From Phenylobacterium sp. (lineage in GTDB: Bacteria > Pseudomonadota > Alphaproteobacteria > Caulobacterales > Caulobacteraceae), in contig JAHUZY010000314.1 in NCBI GenBank assembly GCA_019264505.1, positions 1 through 15,136 on the forward strand: DNA of 15,136 nt. Reading direction: 5' to 3'. The translations under genes were made by a program, and so were the position numbers. Below the pieces are notes generated by a model. The model saw only the letters and a program-made list of their open reading frames with translations. It did no database searches and had not been told where the DNA came from. Of the stretch, positions 6,154 through 14,146 are shown one piece after another (within the stretch, counting starts at the first letter, position 1; each line of letters opens with the position of its first letter).

Positions 6154-6609
6154 TCAGTGGCGTGCGAAGATGCGCCGGCGCCCCTCTCCAAGGAGTAGCA
6201 GGGTGAAATAGCCCTCAACCTCACCATTCGCTGGTTCCATACCAGGAGATCCTAGGGGCATACCCGGGACCGAAAGCCCCAACGCCTTTGGTCTTTGCCG
6301 GAGGAGCGTGGTCACGTCAGCCGCAGGCACATGTCCCTCGATGACATAGCCGCCGATGGTCGCCGTATGGCATGCGGCGAGGTCCGCCGGAATCTTGTAG
6401 CGCCGCCTCACGTCCGTGAGATCGTCCATGAGCACCGTCTGGGCATGATAACCGGCCTTTGTCATATGGGAAATCCAAGCTTCGCAGCACTGGCAAGATG
6501 ATGACCGATAGACGGTGAATGTTCTCGTCTCATTCGCCCAACCCGTGCGCGGAATTCCCGTGAGCAAAGCGACTGCGCCTACTGCGGATCGGCGAGATAA
6601 GGTTTTCAT
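6154..6609 (-). CDS. DUF411 periplasmic metal-binding protein
   Basis: A 151-residue exported protein of the DUF411 family, usually found in copper or heavy-metal resistance loci. Visible hallmarks are the cysteine cluster SSCQCCEAW (C39, C41, C42), CH at 80-81, GHVPA (H93) and the signature GLSVPGMPLGSPGME around residues 111-125. The N-terminus (LSRRSAVGAVALLTGIP, ending GWA) looks like a Tat or Sec signal peptide. AGGA precedes the ATG by 7 nt. It ends 131 bp before tolC on the same strand, so the two form a cargo unit that may be partly co-transcribed. The metal is not determined by sequence; copper is the usual association. The gap up to 6749 holds no gene I can support. Confidence 0.88.
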   Translation of the reverse strand: MKTLSRRSAVGAVALLTGIPRTGWANETRTFTVYRSSSCQCCEAWISHMTKAGYHAQTVLMDDLTDVRRRYKIPADLAACHTATIGGYVIEGHVPAADVTTLLRQRPKALGLSVPGMPLGSPGMEPANGEVEGYFTLLLLGEGRRRIFARH

Positions 6610-6749
6610 CGATGCATCCTAAAACGACCGCTTGGGGCGTCGGGCTAGCCGCCAACCGTAAGACCATGTGCCCGACACTTTCGCGCCACGCGGGGCACAA
6701 TAGGGCTCTTTCTTGCAATCTAGCACAAGTTGGCGAAGACCGCCTTCTT

Positions 6750-6890
6750 CTAGGCGCCGAGGGACAGGCCGGACGCCACCGTGATCACCCACAACGCGGC
6801 GCTCGGAACACGCGGAAAGACCACCATGGCGGCGATCATCACGCCGACGAGAAGCATAGGCGCCAGCAGCAGGCCGTCGCGGCGCCTCAC
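6750..6890 (-). CDS. Small membrane protein, 46 residues, coupled to the XRE gene
   Basis: A short frame whose GTG start overlaps the stop of the upstream XRE gene in a GTGA junction, a classic coupled arrangement. The product starts with the positively charged MRRRDG. A hydrophobic helix follows ([19 protein letters not shown]), then a short turn RVPS and a second hydrophobic stretch [16 protein letters not shown] ending at TAG. The positive N-terminus suggests a helical hairpin with the N-terminus inside the cell. I recognise no family. It resembles small membrane proteins that accompany regulators or transfer genes. Its reality rests on the start overlap and uniformly hydrophobic composition; comparison with related plasmids would decide. 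Confidence 0.6.
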   Translation of the reverse strand: MRRRDGLLLAPMLLVGVMIAAMVVFPRVPSAALWVITVASGLSLGA

Positions 6891-7336
6891 TCGGCCGCCG
6901 CCCGACCTTTCGGCCCGTCGTCCACCTGTTGATCATTGGCCGCGATCTTGCCTGCAAGATCAGCGAGCGCCTTTTTGACGCTGCGCCGGCGGATGCGCAG
7001 AAACGCCTCGGCGAGATGCTGGCCGTTAGGCTCGGACAGCATCTCCTCAATGACGCTGTTGTAGGCGCTGGCGTAGTTGTCGCCGATCGGCGAGGCCGGA
7101 TCGTCCAAACCCTCGAAAAAATAGCTGATCTGCACCCGCAGCACGCGGGTCATCTCGTAGAGCTTGGAGGCGCTCACCCGATTGGCGCCGCGCTCGTATT
7201 TCTGGACCTGCTGGAAGGTGAGGCCGAGGCCCTCGGCCAGGCGCTCCTGGCTAAGGCCCAGCTCTTTACGGCGCAGGCGCACGCGCCGGCCGACGTGTAT
7301 GTCGATCGGATTTGGCCCTTCGCCTGTCTGCGCCAT
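6887..7336 (-). CDS. XRE-family transcriptional regulator
   Basis: A 149-residue regulator. Residues 13-68 form the XRE helix-turn-helix ([17 protein letters not shown], then [16 protein letters not shown]), a type common in alphaproteobacteria where [10 protein letters not shown] is the recognition helix region. The C-terminal half ([20 protein letters not shown]) is helical and probably mediates oligomerisation. AGGGGA precedes the ATG at 7336 by 5 nt. A longer in-frame reading starts 66 codons upstream but runs through the hairpin-rich region, so I reject it. It is followed without a gap by the 46-residue membrane protein and preceded by an unusual structured region that may be its leader. 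The target genes are unknown; traA/DUF6118 upstream or the cargo downstream are candidates. Confidence 0.88.
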   Translation of the reverse strand: MAQTGEGPNPIDIHVGRRVRLRRKELGLSQERLAEGLGLTFQQVQKYERGANRVSASKLYEMTRVLRVQISYFFEGLDDPASPIGDNYASAYNSVIEEMLSEPNGQHLAEAFLRIRRRSVKKALADLAGKIAANDQQVDDGPKGRAAAE

Positions 7337-7350
7337 ACGCGTCCCCTTAA

Positions 7351-7538
7351 GTCCCGACTGGCGCCGGGACGGTTGAACACGTGCGAAGCACTGGGCAAGC
7401 ACGCCCCACCTATTCCCCAAGATGGCGGGCACGCCCGCCACCCGAAAGGGTGTTGTATTCGGCGGGCCGCCCGACCTAGGGGTCGGCCCAGTGCTTCGGA
7501 CGCGCAAAACTGCACGGTGCTGGCAGGTGTTCAAGCCG
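7351..7538. promoter_or_regulatory. Nested inverted-repeat region; candidate structured leader RNA of the XRE gene
   Basis: At least five helices can be drawn. The outer one pairs 7370-7380 with 7527-7538 (TTGAACAC/GTGTTCAA plus CGG/CCG with one bulge). The next pairs 7381-7396 with 7486-7501, including a perfect 13-bp match CGAAGCACTGGGC/GCCCAGTGCTTCG and one mismatch. Inside are hairpins at 7423-7440 (TGGCGGGC/GCCCGCCA), 7440-7451 (ACCC-GAAA-GGGT) and 7471-7486 (CCGACC/GGTCGG). A further hairpin, 7351-7370, sits directly before the ribosome site of the minus-strand XRE gene. A cis-acting RNA, an independent small RNA or a DNA cruciform are all possible; no known riboswitch class is recognised. 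Confidence 0.5.
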
Positions 7539-7629
7539 CCAGCGACAGAGCGGGGTTATCGCAAAATCCCCCTGATGACCAGTAAGTGCGGAACTCGGCT
7601 GTCGCCACCTGGGGTCGCAGACCATGCAT
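7531..7629 (-). CDS. Possible 32-residue leader peptide
   Basis: A short frame beginning [13 protein letters not shown] and ending in PALSLAA, with GAAGG about 7 nt before its ATG. The stop codon (7531-7533) lies inside the 5' arm of the outer helix of the structured region as transcribed toward the XRE gene, so a terminating ribosome would block that helix. This is attenuator-like geometry. Nothing else supports it, and it could be a decayed gene end. Confidence 0.25.
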   Translation of the reverse strand: MHGLRPQVATAEFRTYWSSGGFCDNPALSLAA

Positions 7630-7658
7630 CCGGAAGCCTTCACCCGGCCTAGACGGCT

Positions 7659-8351
7659 TCAATCCTTTGCCGGTCCTGGATTCGGCGCGATCGGCGCGGC
7701 CAACATTACCGTGCAGCGCTGAGCCTTGCCGCTCCTGGCGGCCGAGCGCGCGCACCCCTCCAGGGTCGCCCGGTTGTCGGTCCAAAGCTGCGACGCCGCC
7801 GCCAGCCCATTCCACTTTTCCGGATCGGTTGTCCGCATGAGGTGGGCGCCGGCATCCCATCGGTCGAGCCGCAGCGTCGCGGCGGCCATCCTCTCCGCGA
7901 CATGCCAGCTCGCCGGCAGCGCCCGCGCGATCGGCCCCGAGAAGCACACCCACACGATGACGCCGGCGGCGGCGCCCACGGCGGTCATGATCGCGATCTG
8001 GCGGACCTGCTCGCGCCCGGTGCGCTGACGCGCGGCCAGGCGCTCCAGCTCGGCGCCCGCCGCGTCCACGCGCTGCACGGCGTTGGCCAGCTCGCGCCCG
8101 CCCTGCTGCTGGGCGGCATCGCGCGCCTGGCGGACCTGGTAGGCGAACGCCTCCGGCGTCAGGGCGAGGGCCGGATGCGCCTCGATCGCGGCCAGCGTGG
8201 CGGCGATCTTGCCGAGCGTCGGCGCATAGTCCGGCATCGCCGGCCCATCATGGCCTCGCTCCAGGCTGGCCCGCAGCGCCGCGACCTCGGCCCGCAGCGC
8301 CTCGAACGCCGCCGCCGGATCGGCCCCCAGGTCCTCGTCGTCGTCGGCCAT
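7659..8351 (-). CDS. DUF6118-like single-pass membrane protein
   Basis: A 230-residue protein starting 10 bp after the traA stop and thus in the traA operon. The N-terminal 110 residues are acidic then alanine-rich and helical, probably coiled coil (AAFEALRAEVAALRASL; QVRQARDAAQQQGGRELANA). One transmembrane segment lies at about 119-138 (IAIMTAVGAAAGVIVWVCF). The C-terminal 90 residues contain two cysteines (C200, C213) and would be periplasmic if the charged N-terminus stays inside. From memory it resembles DUF6118 proteins found beside traA on alphaproteobacterial plasmids; the family assignment is not verified. Function unknown; position suggests a role in DNA transfer. ATG at 8351 is chosen; an upstream start would overlap traA. 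Confidence 0.75.
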   Translation of the reverse strand: MADDDEDLGADPAAAFEALRAEVAALRASLERGHDGPAMPDYAPTLGKIAATLAAIEAHPALALTPEAFAYQVRQARDAAQQQGGRELANAVQRVDAAGAELERLAARQRTGREQVRQIAIMTAVGAAAGVIVWVCFSGPIARALPASWHVAERMAAATLRLDRWDAGAHLMRTTDPEKWNGLAAASQLWTDNRATLEGCARSAARSGKAQRCTVMLAAPIAPNPGPAKD

Positions 8352-8361
8352 GAAAATCTCG

Positions 8362-11286
8362 CTACCGTCCCAACCCGATAGAACGCCCAAGCGTCAGCGA
8401 CCGAACCAGGGCGTCGCCCATGCTCACGCCCGCCACGTCGCGGACCTTTCCAAGCCCCAACTCCAGCTTCCGGCCACAAAGGATGGACTCCACCTGGGCG
8501 TCGCGCCCAAGACCCTGCGCCATGGCCTTCATCCGGCCCTCAATGGCCTTGCGGGCGTCGGCGTTCTGGTAGCTGGAACCCAGCTCCAGCCGCCGCGCCT
8601 GGAGCCCGCGCCAGTCCTCCACGAACCGCTCGGCGCGCGCGGCCGGGTCCAGGCGCACCCGGCCCTCCGCCGCCATCGCCCGCTGCACGTCCTTCATGCC
8701 GTCCGGTGTGACGCCCCGGCTCGCCAAGCCCGGGTTGCGCGAGAGGGCGGAGCGCAAGTCGGCCGTCGCCTCGCGGGAGATACCCTCTAAGCCTTCGCGG
8801 GCCTTCTGCATTTCGACCCTCTGGTGCGGCAGGATCGGCAGGCCCTCGGCGCCCATCCGCTCCGCGTCCGCCCACGCGGCTGTGTAGCGGGTGATCCCAC
8901 GCTGCAGGGCCTCCTCAGGCGCTGGCGGCCCTCTGGCAACGGACGCCTGCAGGGCCTTGTCCGCCAAAGGCGCTCGGCCGAGCTTCAGCCCATCGAACAT
9001 GCTGCGCTTTGTCGGGCGGGCGGCCTCGGGCGCCGCGCCGCGTTCGGCGAGGATCTCCGCCCGGTCCAGCCCTCGGCGCTCGGCGAAGGCCACGCCATAG
9101 TCGAGCGTCGTATCCTTCGCCCGCTCGCGGCTGAGCGTGCGGGTGAGCTGGCCGCGATCCTTGAAGTCGTCGGCGCCGTAGTGGATCGCCAGCGTCTCGC
9201 GGTGCCGGCTCATCCCGACGTAAGCCGCGTGCCGGTCCAGGCCGTCGCTGGCCAGCACGTGGCTGTGGTCGACGGTGACACCCTGGCTCTTGTGGATGGT
9301 GGACGCATAGCCGTGGTCGATGTGGGCGTAGTCCTTGAGGTCGAAGCGGACCTCGCGCCGATCGGCGCCATCGAGGCGCACGGCAAGACTGGAACCTTCG
9401 ACGCGCTCCACGGTCCCGAGCGTGCCGTTCTTCACGCCCATCGACCGCTCGTTGCGCAGGAACATCACCCGGTCGCCCGGCGCGAACGCGCGCTGGCCGC
9501 GCTCGGTGGCCACCAGCTGCTCGGCGCCCAACGCGCCGGCCTCGCGCATCCGGCCGCGTGCGAGCTGGTTGAGCTCCGCCACGTCGGCCCGGGTGTGGGC
9601 CAACATGACCTGGCTGGCCTCCGGCCGAGCCTGCCGCACCGCATCCCAGCCGTCCACCAGCGCGCTGCGGGCCGCGTCTCGGGTTTCGTGGCCCCGCACC
9701 ATGCCGGCGGTCTCATAGCGGTCCAGGGCGGCCCCTGTGCGTCCCGTGGCCAGCTCCCGCGTCGCCTCGCGCTGCCAGTCCTGGCGCTGGCGGCGAATTT
9801 CGGTGATCTCGGCCGCCCCATGCCGCTCGGTCAGCGCCCGGAATGCCGCGCCGGCCTCGATGGCCTGGAGCTGCTCGGCGTCGCCCACCAGCACCACCTT
9901 GGCGCCCGCGAGGTCGGCCGCGGCCAGCACGCGATCCATCTGCCGCGAGCCGATCATCCCTGCCTCGTCGATCACCAGCACGTCGCGCGGGGTCAGCACG
10001 TCCCTCCCCTGCGCCCAGCCGTGCTCGAGACTGGCGATCGTCCTCGAGGCGATCCCAGAGCCGCCCTCCAGGCTCTCCGCCGCGATCCCTGACAAGGCCG
10101 CCCCACGCACCTGGTAGCCGGCCGCCTCCCACGCCTCGCCGGCGACGCCCAGCATGGCGCTCTTGCCGGTGCCCGCGTAGCCGACCACCACACTGAGGTC
10201 ATGATTGCCGGTCACATGGAGGAATGCGCTGCGCTGTGCTCCCCCCAGCACCAGCCCGCGCGTCTCGCCGGTGGCCAACGCCAGTTCCTGGGCCGCCGGC
10301 GAGACCCCATGGCCCCTGCGCCCCGCCAGCGCCTCGGCCGACCGCTCCAGCCGCTGCTCGACCCCCAGCATCTCCCGTGTGCTGAACCGCTCGCGCCCCT
10401 GCCCGTCCTTGCCCAGCGCCACCAGCTCGGGCGAGGTTTTCACCGCGCTCAGGGCCTCGGCGAACTGGTCGGCGTCATCGCTGTGCCGGTGAACAAACCG
10501 CGCCAGGTCGTGATCGGTGAAGGTGCTTTGCTGCCGAGTGATGGCGTCCAGCGCCACGGACGGCTCGGCGATGATCTTCTCGCCGTTGCGCCGGGCGATC
10601 TCCCGGTGATCCAGGGCGCGCTCGGCGTCCTCGCCCCTGCCCTCACGGCGTAGCCCCGCCGGCCCAATCTTGTGCTGCGGCTCCAGGTCGATGCCCTGCG
10701 CCTCCAGCGTCCGGTGATCCACCTGGGCGTCGATCCCCAGCTCCGCCAGCCGCTCGTTCACGTGGCCGGCCCAGCGCTCCCGCCAGCCCTCCAGAAGCTC
10801 GGTGCTGTTCCACTCCCGGACCTTCTTGCCGAAACCCTCCGGACCCGCCTGCCGCATCGACAGCATGACGTGGGCGTGCGGCTTGGCCAGGCCGTCTGGT
10901 CCCACGTCCCAATGCACATTGAGGTCCGCGACCATCCCGCGATCGACAAACTCCTGCTGCACGAAGTCCCGCGCCAGCTCGACGCCCTGCGCCTGGTTCA
11001 TCTCTCGTGGTATCGAGAACTCGATCTCGCGGGCGAGCTGGGCGTCCTTGCGCTTCTCGCCAAGTTCGACCTCGTTCCACAAAGTCTCGCGGTCCTGCCA
11101 GCGTTCGGACGAGCCTTCCGGCGCCATCACCTCGGAATGAACGACGCCGCTCTTGTTGGAGAAGTCGTGCCCGCGTCCGAGACGCTCGTCCTCCAGCCGC
11201 GAGGCAGAGCGATAGGCCGCCGCCGCGACGGCGCTGGACCCGTTGGCGCGACTGATCACCTTGGCGCTGAAATGGTAGATGGCCAT
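8362..11286 (-). CDS. traA: Conjugative relaxase/helicase TraA (Ti type, MobA/MobL domain)
   Basis: A 974-residue bifunctional protein that nicks oriT, stays covalently attached to the 5' end and unwinds the strand for transfer. The N-terminal relaxase domain (about 1-215) begins MAIYHFSAKVISR. It has the catalytic tyrosine candidate Y25 in AAAAYRSASR and the metal-binding histidines H125, H137 and H139 (PHAHVML). The helicase domain has Walker A GYAGTGKS (369-376), Walker B VLVIDEAG (436-443) and the UvrD/RecD-like motif HGYASTIHKSQG (658-669). The C-terminal 200 residues are helical. Its length is slightly below Ti-plasmid TraA proteins. It is divergent from traC with oriT between them, the Ti-plasmid layout. 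The ribosome site is weak. Confidence 0.95.
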   Translation of the reverse strand: MAIYHFSAKVISRANGSSAVAAAAYRSASRLEDERLGRGHDFSNKSGVVHSEVMAPEGSSERWQDRETLWNEVELGEKRKDAQLAREIEFSIPREMNQAQGVELARDFVQQEFVDRGMVADLNVHWDVGPDGLAKPHAHVMLSMRQAGPEGFGKKVREWNSTELLEGWRERWAGHVNERLAELGIDAQVDHRTLEAQGIDLEPQHKIGPAGLRREGRGEDAERALDHREIARRNGEKIIAEPSVALDAITRQQSTFTDHDLARFVHRHSDDADQFAEALSAVKTSPELVALGKDGQGRERFSTREMLGVEQRLERSAEALAGRRGHGVSPAAQELALATGETRGLVLGGAQRSAFLHVTGNHDLSVVVGYAGTGKSAMLGVAGEAWEAAGYQVRGAALSGIAAESLEGGSGIASRTIASLEHGWAQGRDVLTPRDVLVIDEAGMIGSRQMDRVLAAADLAGAKVVLVGDAEQLQAIEAGAAFRALTERHGAAEITEIRRQRQDWQREATRELATGRTGAALDRYETAGMVRGHETRDAARSALVDGWDAVRQARPEASQVMLAHTRADVAELNQLARGRMREAGALGAEQLVATERGQRAFAPGDRVMFLRNERSMGVKNGTLGTVERVEGSSLAVRLDGADRREVRFDLKDYAHIDHGYASTIHKSQGVTVDHSHVLASDGLDRHAAYVGMSRHRETLAIHYGADDFKDRGQLTRTLSRERAKDTTLDYGVAFAERRGLDRAEILAERGAAPEAARPTKRSMFDGLKLGRAPLADKALQASVARGPPAPEEALQRGITRYTAAWADAERMGAEGLPILPHQRVEMQKAREGLEGISREATADLRSALSRNPGLASRGVTPDGMKDVQRAMAAEGRVRLDPAARAERFVEDWRGLQARRLELGSSYQNADARKAIEGRMKAMAQGLGRDAQVESILCGRKLELGLGKVRDVAGVSMGDALVRSLTLGRSIGLGR

Positions 11287-11325
11287 GCAGCAAAAGATGC
11301 CTGAGCGGATCGCGTTCTACAAGCG

Positions 11326-11354
11326 TACGTCGGCACGACGTATAAGCGCGCACT
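11326..11354. other. oriT: Origin of transfer (oriT)
   Basis: A perfect 7-bp inverted repeat, TACGTCG (11326-11332) and CGACGTA (11336-11342) around GCA. It is immediately followed by TAAGCGCGCACT (11343-11354). RSF1010/MOBQ nick regions have TAAGTGCGCCCT, so ten of twelve positions agree. An inverted repeat directly 5' of the nick motif is the standard oriT layout. The position between traA and traC matches Ti plasmids, and TraA belongs to the same relaxase group. The exact nick base is not determined. Confidence 0.75.
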
Positions 11355-11449
11355 CAAAACCTTCCGGCCTTTCGTGATGGACTCTGGGGGTGGGCCGTGA
11401 TTCACTCAGGTTGAAGGATCGAACCGCCTCGTCAGCTAGGACCGGCCCT

Positions 11450-11770
11450 ATGCGTAAACCCCGCGACATCGATGCCGAATTGAGAGCGCTCCAGGACAAG
11501 GCCAAGGAGCTGAAGGCGAAACGGGTGTTGCAGCTTGGGGAGCTGGTCGCTGTCACGGGGGCCGATGCGCTCGATCTGGAGACTCTGGCCGGGGCGCTCT
11601 TGGCGGCGTTGAACGGCGCGAAGTCGGCCGAGCAAAAGGAGGCGTGGCGCTCCGAGGGCGCGGCCTTCTTTCAACGCCGGGGACGCAAGGGGCGCACGGG
11701 CGTTGAAGCTCCGAAGTCAGGCGACAGGGGCGGCGGCGCGTCGAACGGCGACGGCGATCCGGCGCGCTGA
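11450..11770 (+). CDS. traC: Conjugal transfer protein TraC
   Basis: A 106-residue protein starting MRKPRDIDAELRALQDKAKE, matching the short TraC proteins of Ti-type plasmids. These have a basic N-terminus, a coiled-coil lysine/arginine-rich segment, then a compact helical region (LGELVAVTGADALDLETLAGALLAAL). Ti TraC is an accessory protein of the relaxosome near oriT. The C-terminal 40 residues are Gly/Arg-rich and disordered. AGGA lies 9 nt before the ATG at 11450; a longer in-frame start at 11390 has no support. First gene of traC-traD-traG, about 95 bp from oriT. Confidence 0.85.
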   Translation: MRKPRDIDAELRALQDKAKELKAKRVLQLGELVAVTGADALDLETLAGALLAALNGAKSAEQKEAWRSEGAAFFQRRGRKGRTGVEAPKSGDRGGGASNGDGDPAR

Positions 11771-11807
11771 AGCCGCTCGCGCGCGCACCGATACGAGAGC
11801 CTGGGTC

Positions 11808-12026
11808 ATGCAACGCCGCGAACGCACCCGCCATCTGATCGAGCTGGGCGGCCTCGTGCAAAAGGCCGGCCTGGTGGACCTCACCGACGACGACCGCGCC
11901 ACGATCCTCGGCGGGCTTTTGGAACTCGCCGATCGGCTTCAGGGTGACGGCGGCGCGGTGCTCGGTGAGCTGTTCCGCCGGCGCGGCCGGCGCGCGTTCG
12001 AGGCCGAAACGGTCGCCGCCGAATGA
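11808..12026 (+). CDS. traD: Conjugal transfer protein TraD (small Ti type)
   Basis: A 72-residue protein containing RRERTRHLIELGGLVQKAGL, the hallmark of the small Ti-plasmid TraD (about 70 residues, unrelated to F-plasmid TraD). The rest is helical (ATILGGLLELADRLQ). The ATG at 11808 gives the family length and leaves a 37-bp gap after traC. A TTG at 11703 would add 35 residues and overlap traC; its extra segment is Ala/Arg-rich. The stop overlaps the traG start (ATGA), so traG translation is coupled. Ti TraD is a transfer accessory protein of unclear mechanism. Confidence 0.8.
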   Translation: MQRRERTRHLIELGGLVQKAGLVDLTDDDRATILGGLLELADRLQGDGGAVLGELFRRRGRRAFEAETVAAE

Positions 12027-13641
12027 GGATCCTCCTGCGGCTGGTCGCCCTCATCGCCTACGTGGTCGGCGGCTATCTGATCGGCTTCATGGTCGGCCGC
12101 CTGCTGCTGATCCCGGTCGCCGCCGTGGCCCACATCGATAAGACCTTCGAGTCGCTCCTCCCGATCGCCGTCGGCGTCGTCGGCGCTGTCAGCGGCCTCG
12201 GATGGTTCAACGCTCGGTTCGCCCCTCCCGCGGCGCGCGGCGGCGTCCACGGCTCAGCGTATTTCGCCAGCACCGATGAGGTTCGCCGCAGCCTGGCCTC
12301 GGCCGCGGGCCTGATCGTCGGCCGCGAGAACCGGCGCGGTGGCCACCTCCTCCGCAACGCCGGCCAGGCCCACCTTCTGACCATCGCCCCGACCCGCTCC
12401 GGCAAGGGCGTGGGCGCCATCATCCCCAACCTGCTGACCGCCGATCGCTCGGTGCTCTGCATCGACCCCAAGGGCGAGAACGCTCGCATCACCGCACGCG
12501 CCCGGGCCAAGTTCGGCCGGGTCTATGTGCTCGATCCCTTCGGCGTCTCCGGTCAGCCCCCAGCCGCCTTCAATCCGCTGGCCGGTCTCGATCCGGACGG
12601 TTTGGACCTCGCGGAAGATGCCGCGCTTCTCGCCGACGCCCTGGTCCACGATCCGCCTGGCCAGGTCGGCGAGGCCCACTGGAACGAGGAAGCCAAGGCG
12701 CTGATCACCGGCCTGATCCTCTATGTGGTGTGCAACGAAGGGCCGGAGGTACGCACGCTCGCCACCGTGCGCGAGCTGCTGACCGCAAGCCCGCAAGAAT
12801 TCCGGGTGATGCTGGAGATCATGCAGAAGACCACCAGCGCCGGCGGCCTGGTCCGCCGCGCCGCCAATCGTCACCTCGGCAAGAGCGAGCGCGAGGCGGC
12901 CGGCGTGCTCTCCTCGGCCCAGCGCCACACCCACTTTCTCGATAGCGTCCGGATCAACTGGACCATGGCCAGCTCGGATTTCCGGTTCGCCGATCTGAAA
13001 GAGACCAAGGCGACCGTCTTCCTGGTCCTGCCGCCGGAGCGCCTGGACGCCTGGACGCCTATTCTCGCTGGCTGCGGCTGATGGTGGCCCAGGCGATCCA
13101 TGACCTGGCGCGCTCCCCTGCCCGGTCGCCTGTGTCAGGTCCGGCGGCCCCGGTCCTCTTCCTGCTCGATGAGTTCGCCGCCCTCGGCCGCCTCGAACCC
13201 GTCGAACGCGCTTTCGGCCTGATGGCCGGCTACGGCCTCCAGCTCTGGCCGATCCTCCAGGACATGCACCAGCTCTGGGGCGCCTACGGCAAAAAGGCCG
13301 GAACCTTCGTCTCCAACGCCGGCCTGGTGCAGATCTTCAACGTCGCCGATGTGGAGACCGCGAGCTGGGTGTCCAAGTCGATCGGCGCCACCACCATGAG
13401 CTATCAGACCACGGGAACCAGCACCTCGCGCGGCGGAATGCAGCTTTTCGAGACCAAATCCACCTCGACCACGGCCCACCTGTCGCGGCGCGAGCTGATG
13501 ACGCCGGACGAGATCATGCGGCTGGACTCCAGCTTGGAGATTCTTTTGCGCCAGGGCGCCGCGCCGGTGATCGCGGCCAAGGTGCGGTATTACGACGGGC
13601 CGGAGTTCCGGGGCCTGTTCCAGTCGGCCGGTCCTTTGTGA
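12023..13641 (+). pseudogene. traG: TraG/VirD4-type coupling protein, frameshifted
   Basis: Couples the relaxosome to the transfer channel. The first frame (12023-13081) has two N-terminal membrane helices (residues 3-32 and 44-64) and Walker A APTRSGKGVG (122-131), and ends shortly after PPERLDAW. The second frame (13081-13641, 186 residues) starts MVAQAIHDLA and carries Walker B VLFLLDEFAALG and the rest of the ATPase domain. The break is an exact tandem duplication of TGGACGCC (13044-13051 and 13052-13059). Removing one copy restores a single 536-residue protein through YSRWLRLMVAQ. The premature TGA overlaps ATG at 13081, so coupled restart could make two pieces. A sequencing or assembly error is the alternative. 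traG ends 52 bp inside a convergent gene. Confidence 0.9.
13044..13059 (+). repeat. 8-bp tandem duplication breaking traG
   Basis: TGGACGCC occurs twice without spacing. The second copy shifts the reading frame by two bases and leads to TGA at 13079-13081. Slipped-strand duplication is the simplest origin. Confidence 0.9.
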
Positions 13642-14132
13642 GACAGGGCGATCAGGTCCTGGACGGACCCAGCGATCAACGCGTGCGCCTCGGGATGGTC
13701 GTCAGACCAGATCAGCCGCTCCACCACGGCAAGCTTGGTGATGAGGGCGCCGAGATTGGCGGCCCCGGCAGCGGGCACGGACTCCAACAGGGCATCGCGC
13801 TTTTCAAACAGGACGTCCAGGCAGCCGTCGATGTCCTGAAGCTCCTTCGACCACGGCAACGCCTGCTGCTCCGCCTCGCTGAGCTGAAGCCAGCGATGGT
13901 TCTGCACAAGCCAATGCTCCAGTTTGCGCCAACGATCCTGAAGGCGTCTGATCTTGGCGTCCAGGTGAAGCCATTGCGTGCAGAGCTTGGCACCCTCATC
14001 GGGTCTCGGCGGAATCGTGGCGACGGCGTTGCCGCCGGCCAAAGTGGCCGCCGACGCACCGGCGATGATCGCGCGGCGCGTCAGTTTGGGCAGGCGCACG
14101 ACTTCGCCGCCCGTCTTTTGACGCGAGCCCAT
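13590..14132 (-). CDS. Tat-signal helical protein of unknown function
   Basis: A 180-residue protein. Residues 17-40 (LTRRAIIAGASAATLAGG, then AVA) form a twin-arginine-type signal, predicting export of a folded protein. The mature part is strongly helical with charged, leucine-spaced segments (LHLDAKIRRLQDRWRKLEHW; LQDIDGCLDVLFEKRDALLE) that look like coiled coil, plus five tryptophans. I recognise no domain. The ATG at 14132 fits a TTGACA promoter element at 14194-14189; a GTG at 14177 would lie ahead of the predicted transcript start. It overlaps the end of traG by 52 bp in convergent orientation and is divergent from a small XRE gene with shared GATCAC repeats, suggesting joint regulation. 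It might act in surface or entry functions, but that is a guess. Confidence 0.75.
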   Translation of the reverse strand: MGSRQKTGGEVVRLPKLTRRAIIAGASAATLAGGNAVATIPPRPDEGAKLCTQWLHLDAKIRRLQDRWRKLEHWLVQNHRWLQLSEAEQQALPWSKELQDIDGCLDVLFEKRDALLESVPAAGAANLGALITKLAVVERLIWSDDHPEAHALIAGSVQDLIALSHKGPADWNRPRNSGPS

Positions 14133-14146
14133 GTCTTGTGTTCTCT

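Noticed and set aside
3774..6609. An intact Tn3-like transposon carrying the tolC/DUF411 cargo
   Set aside because: Only a resolvase is present; I found no transposase, terminal inverted repeats or target duplication.
7351..7538. Integron attC site or insertion-sequence ends
   Set aside because: The arms lack the conserved attC core arrangement and no integrase or transposase is nearby.
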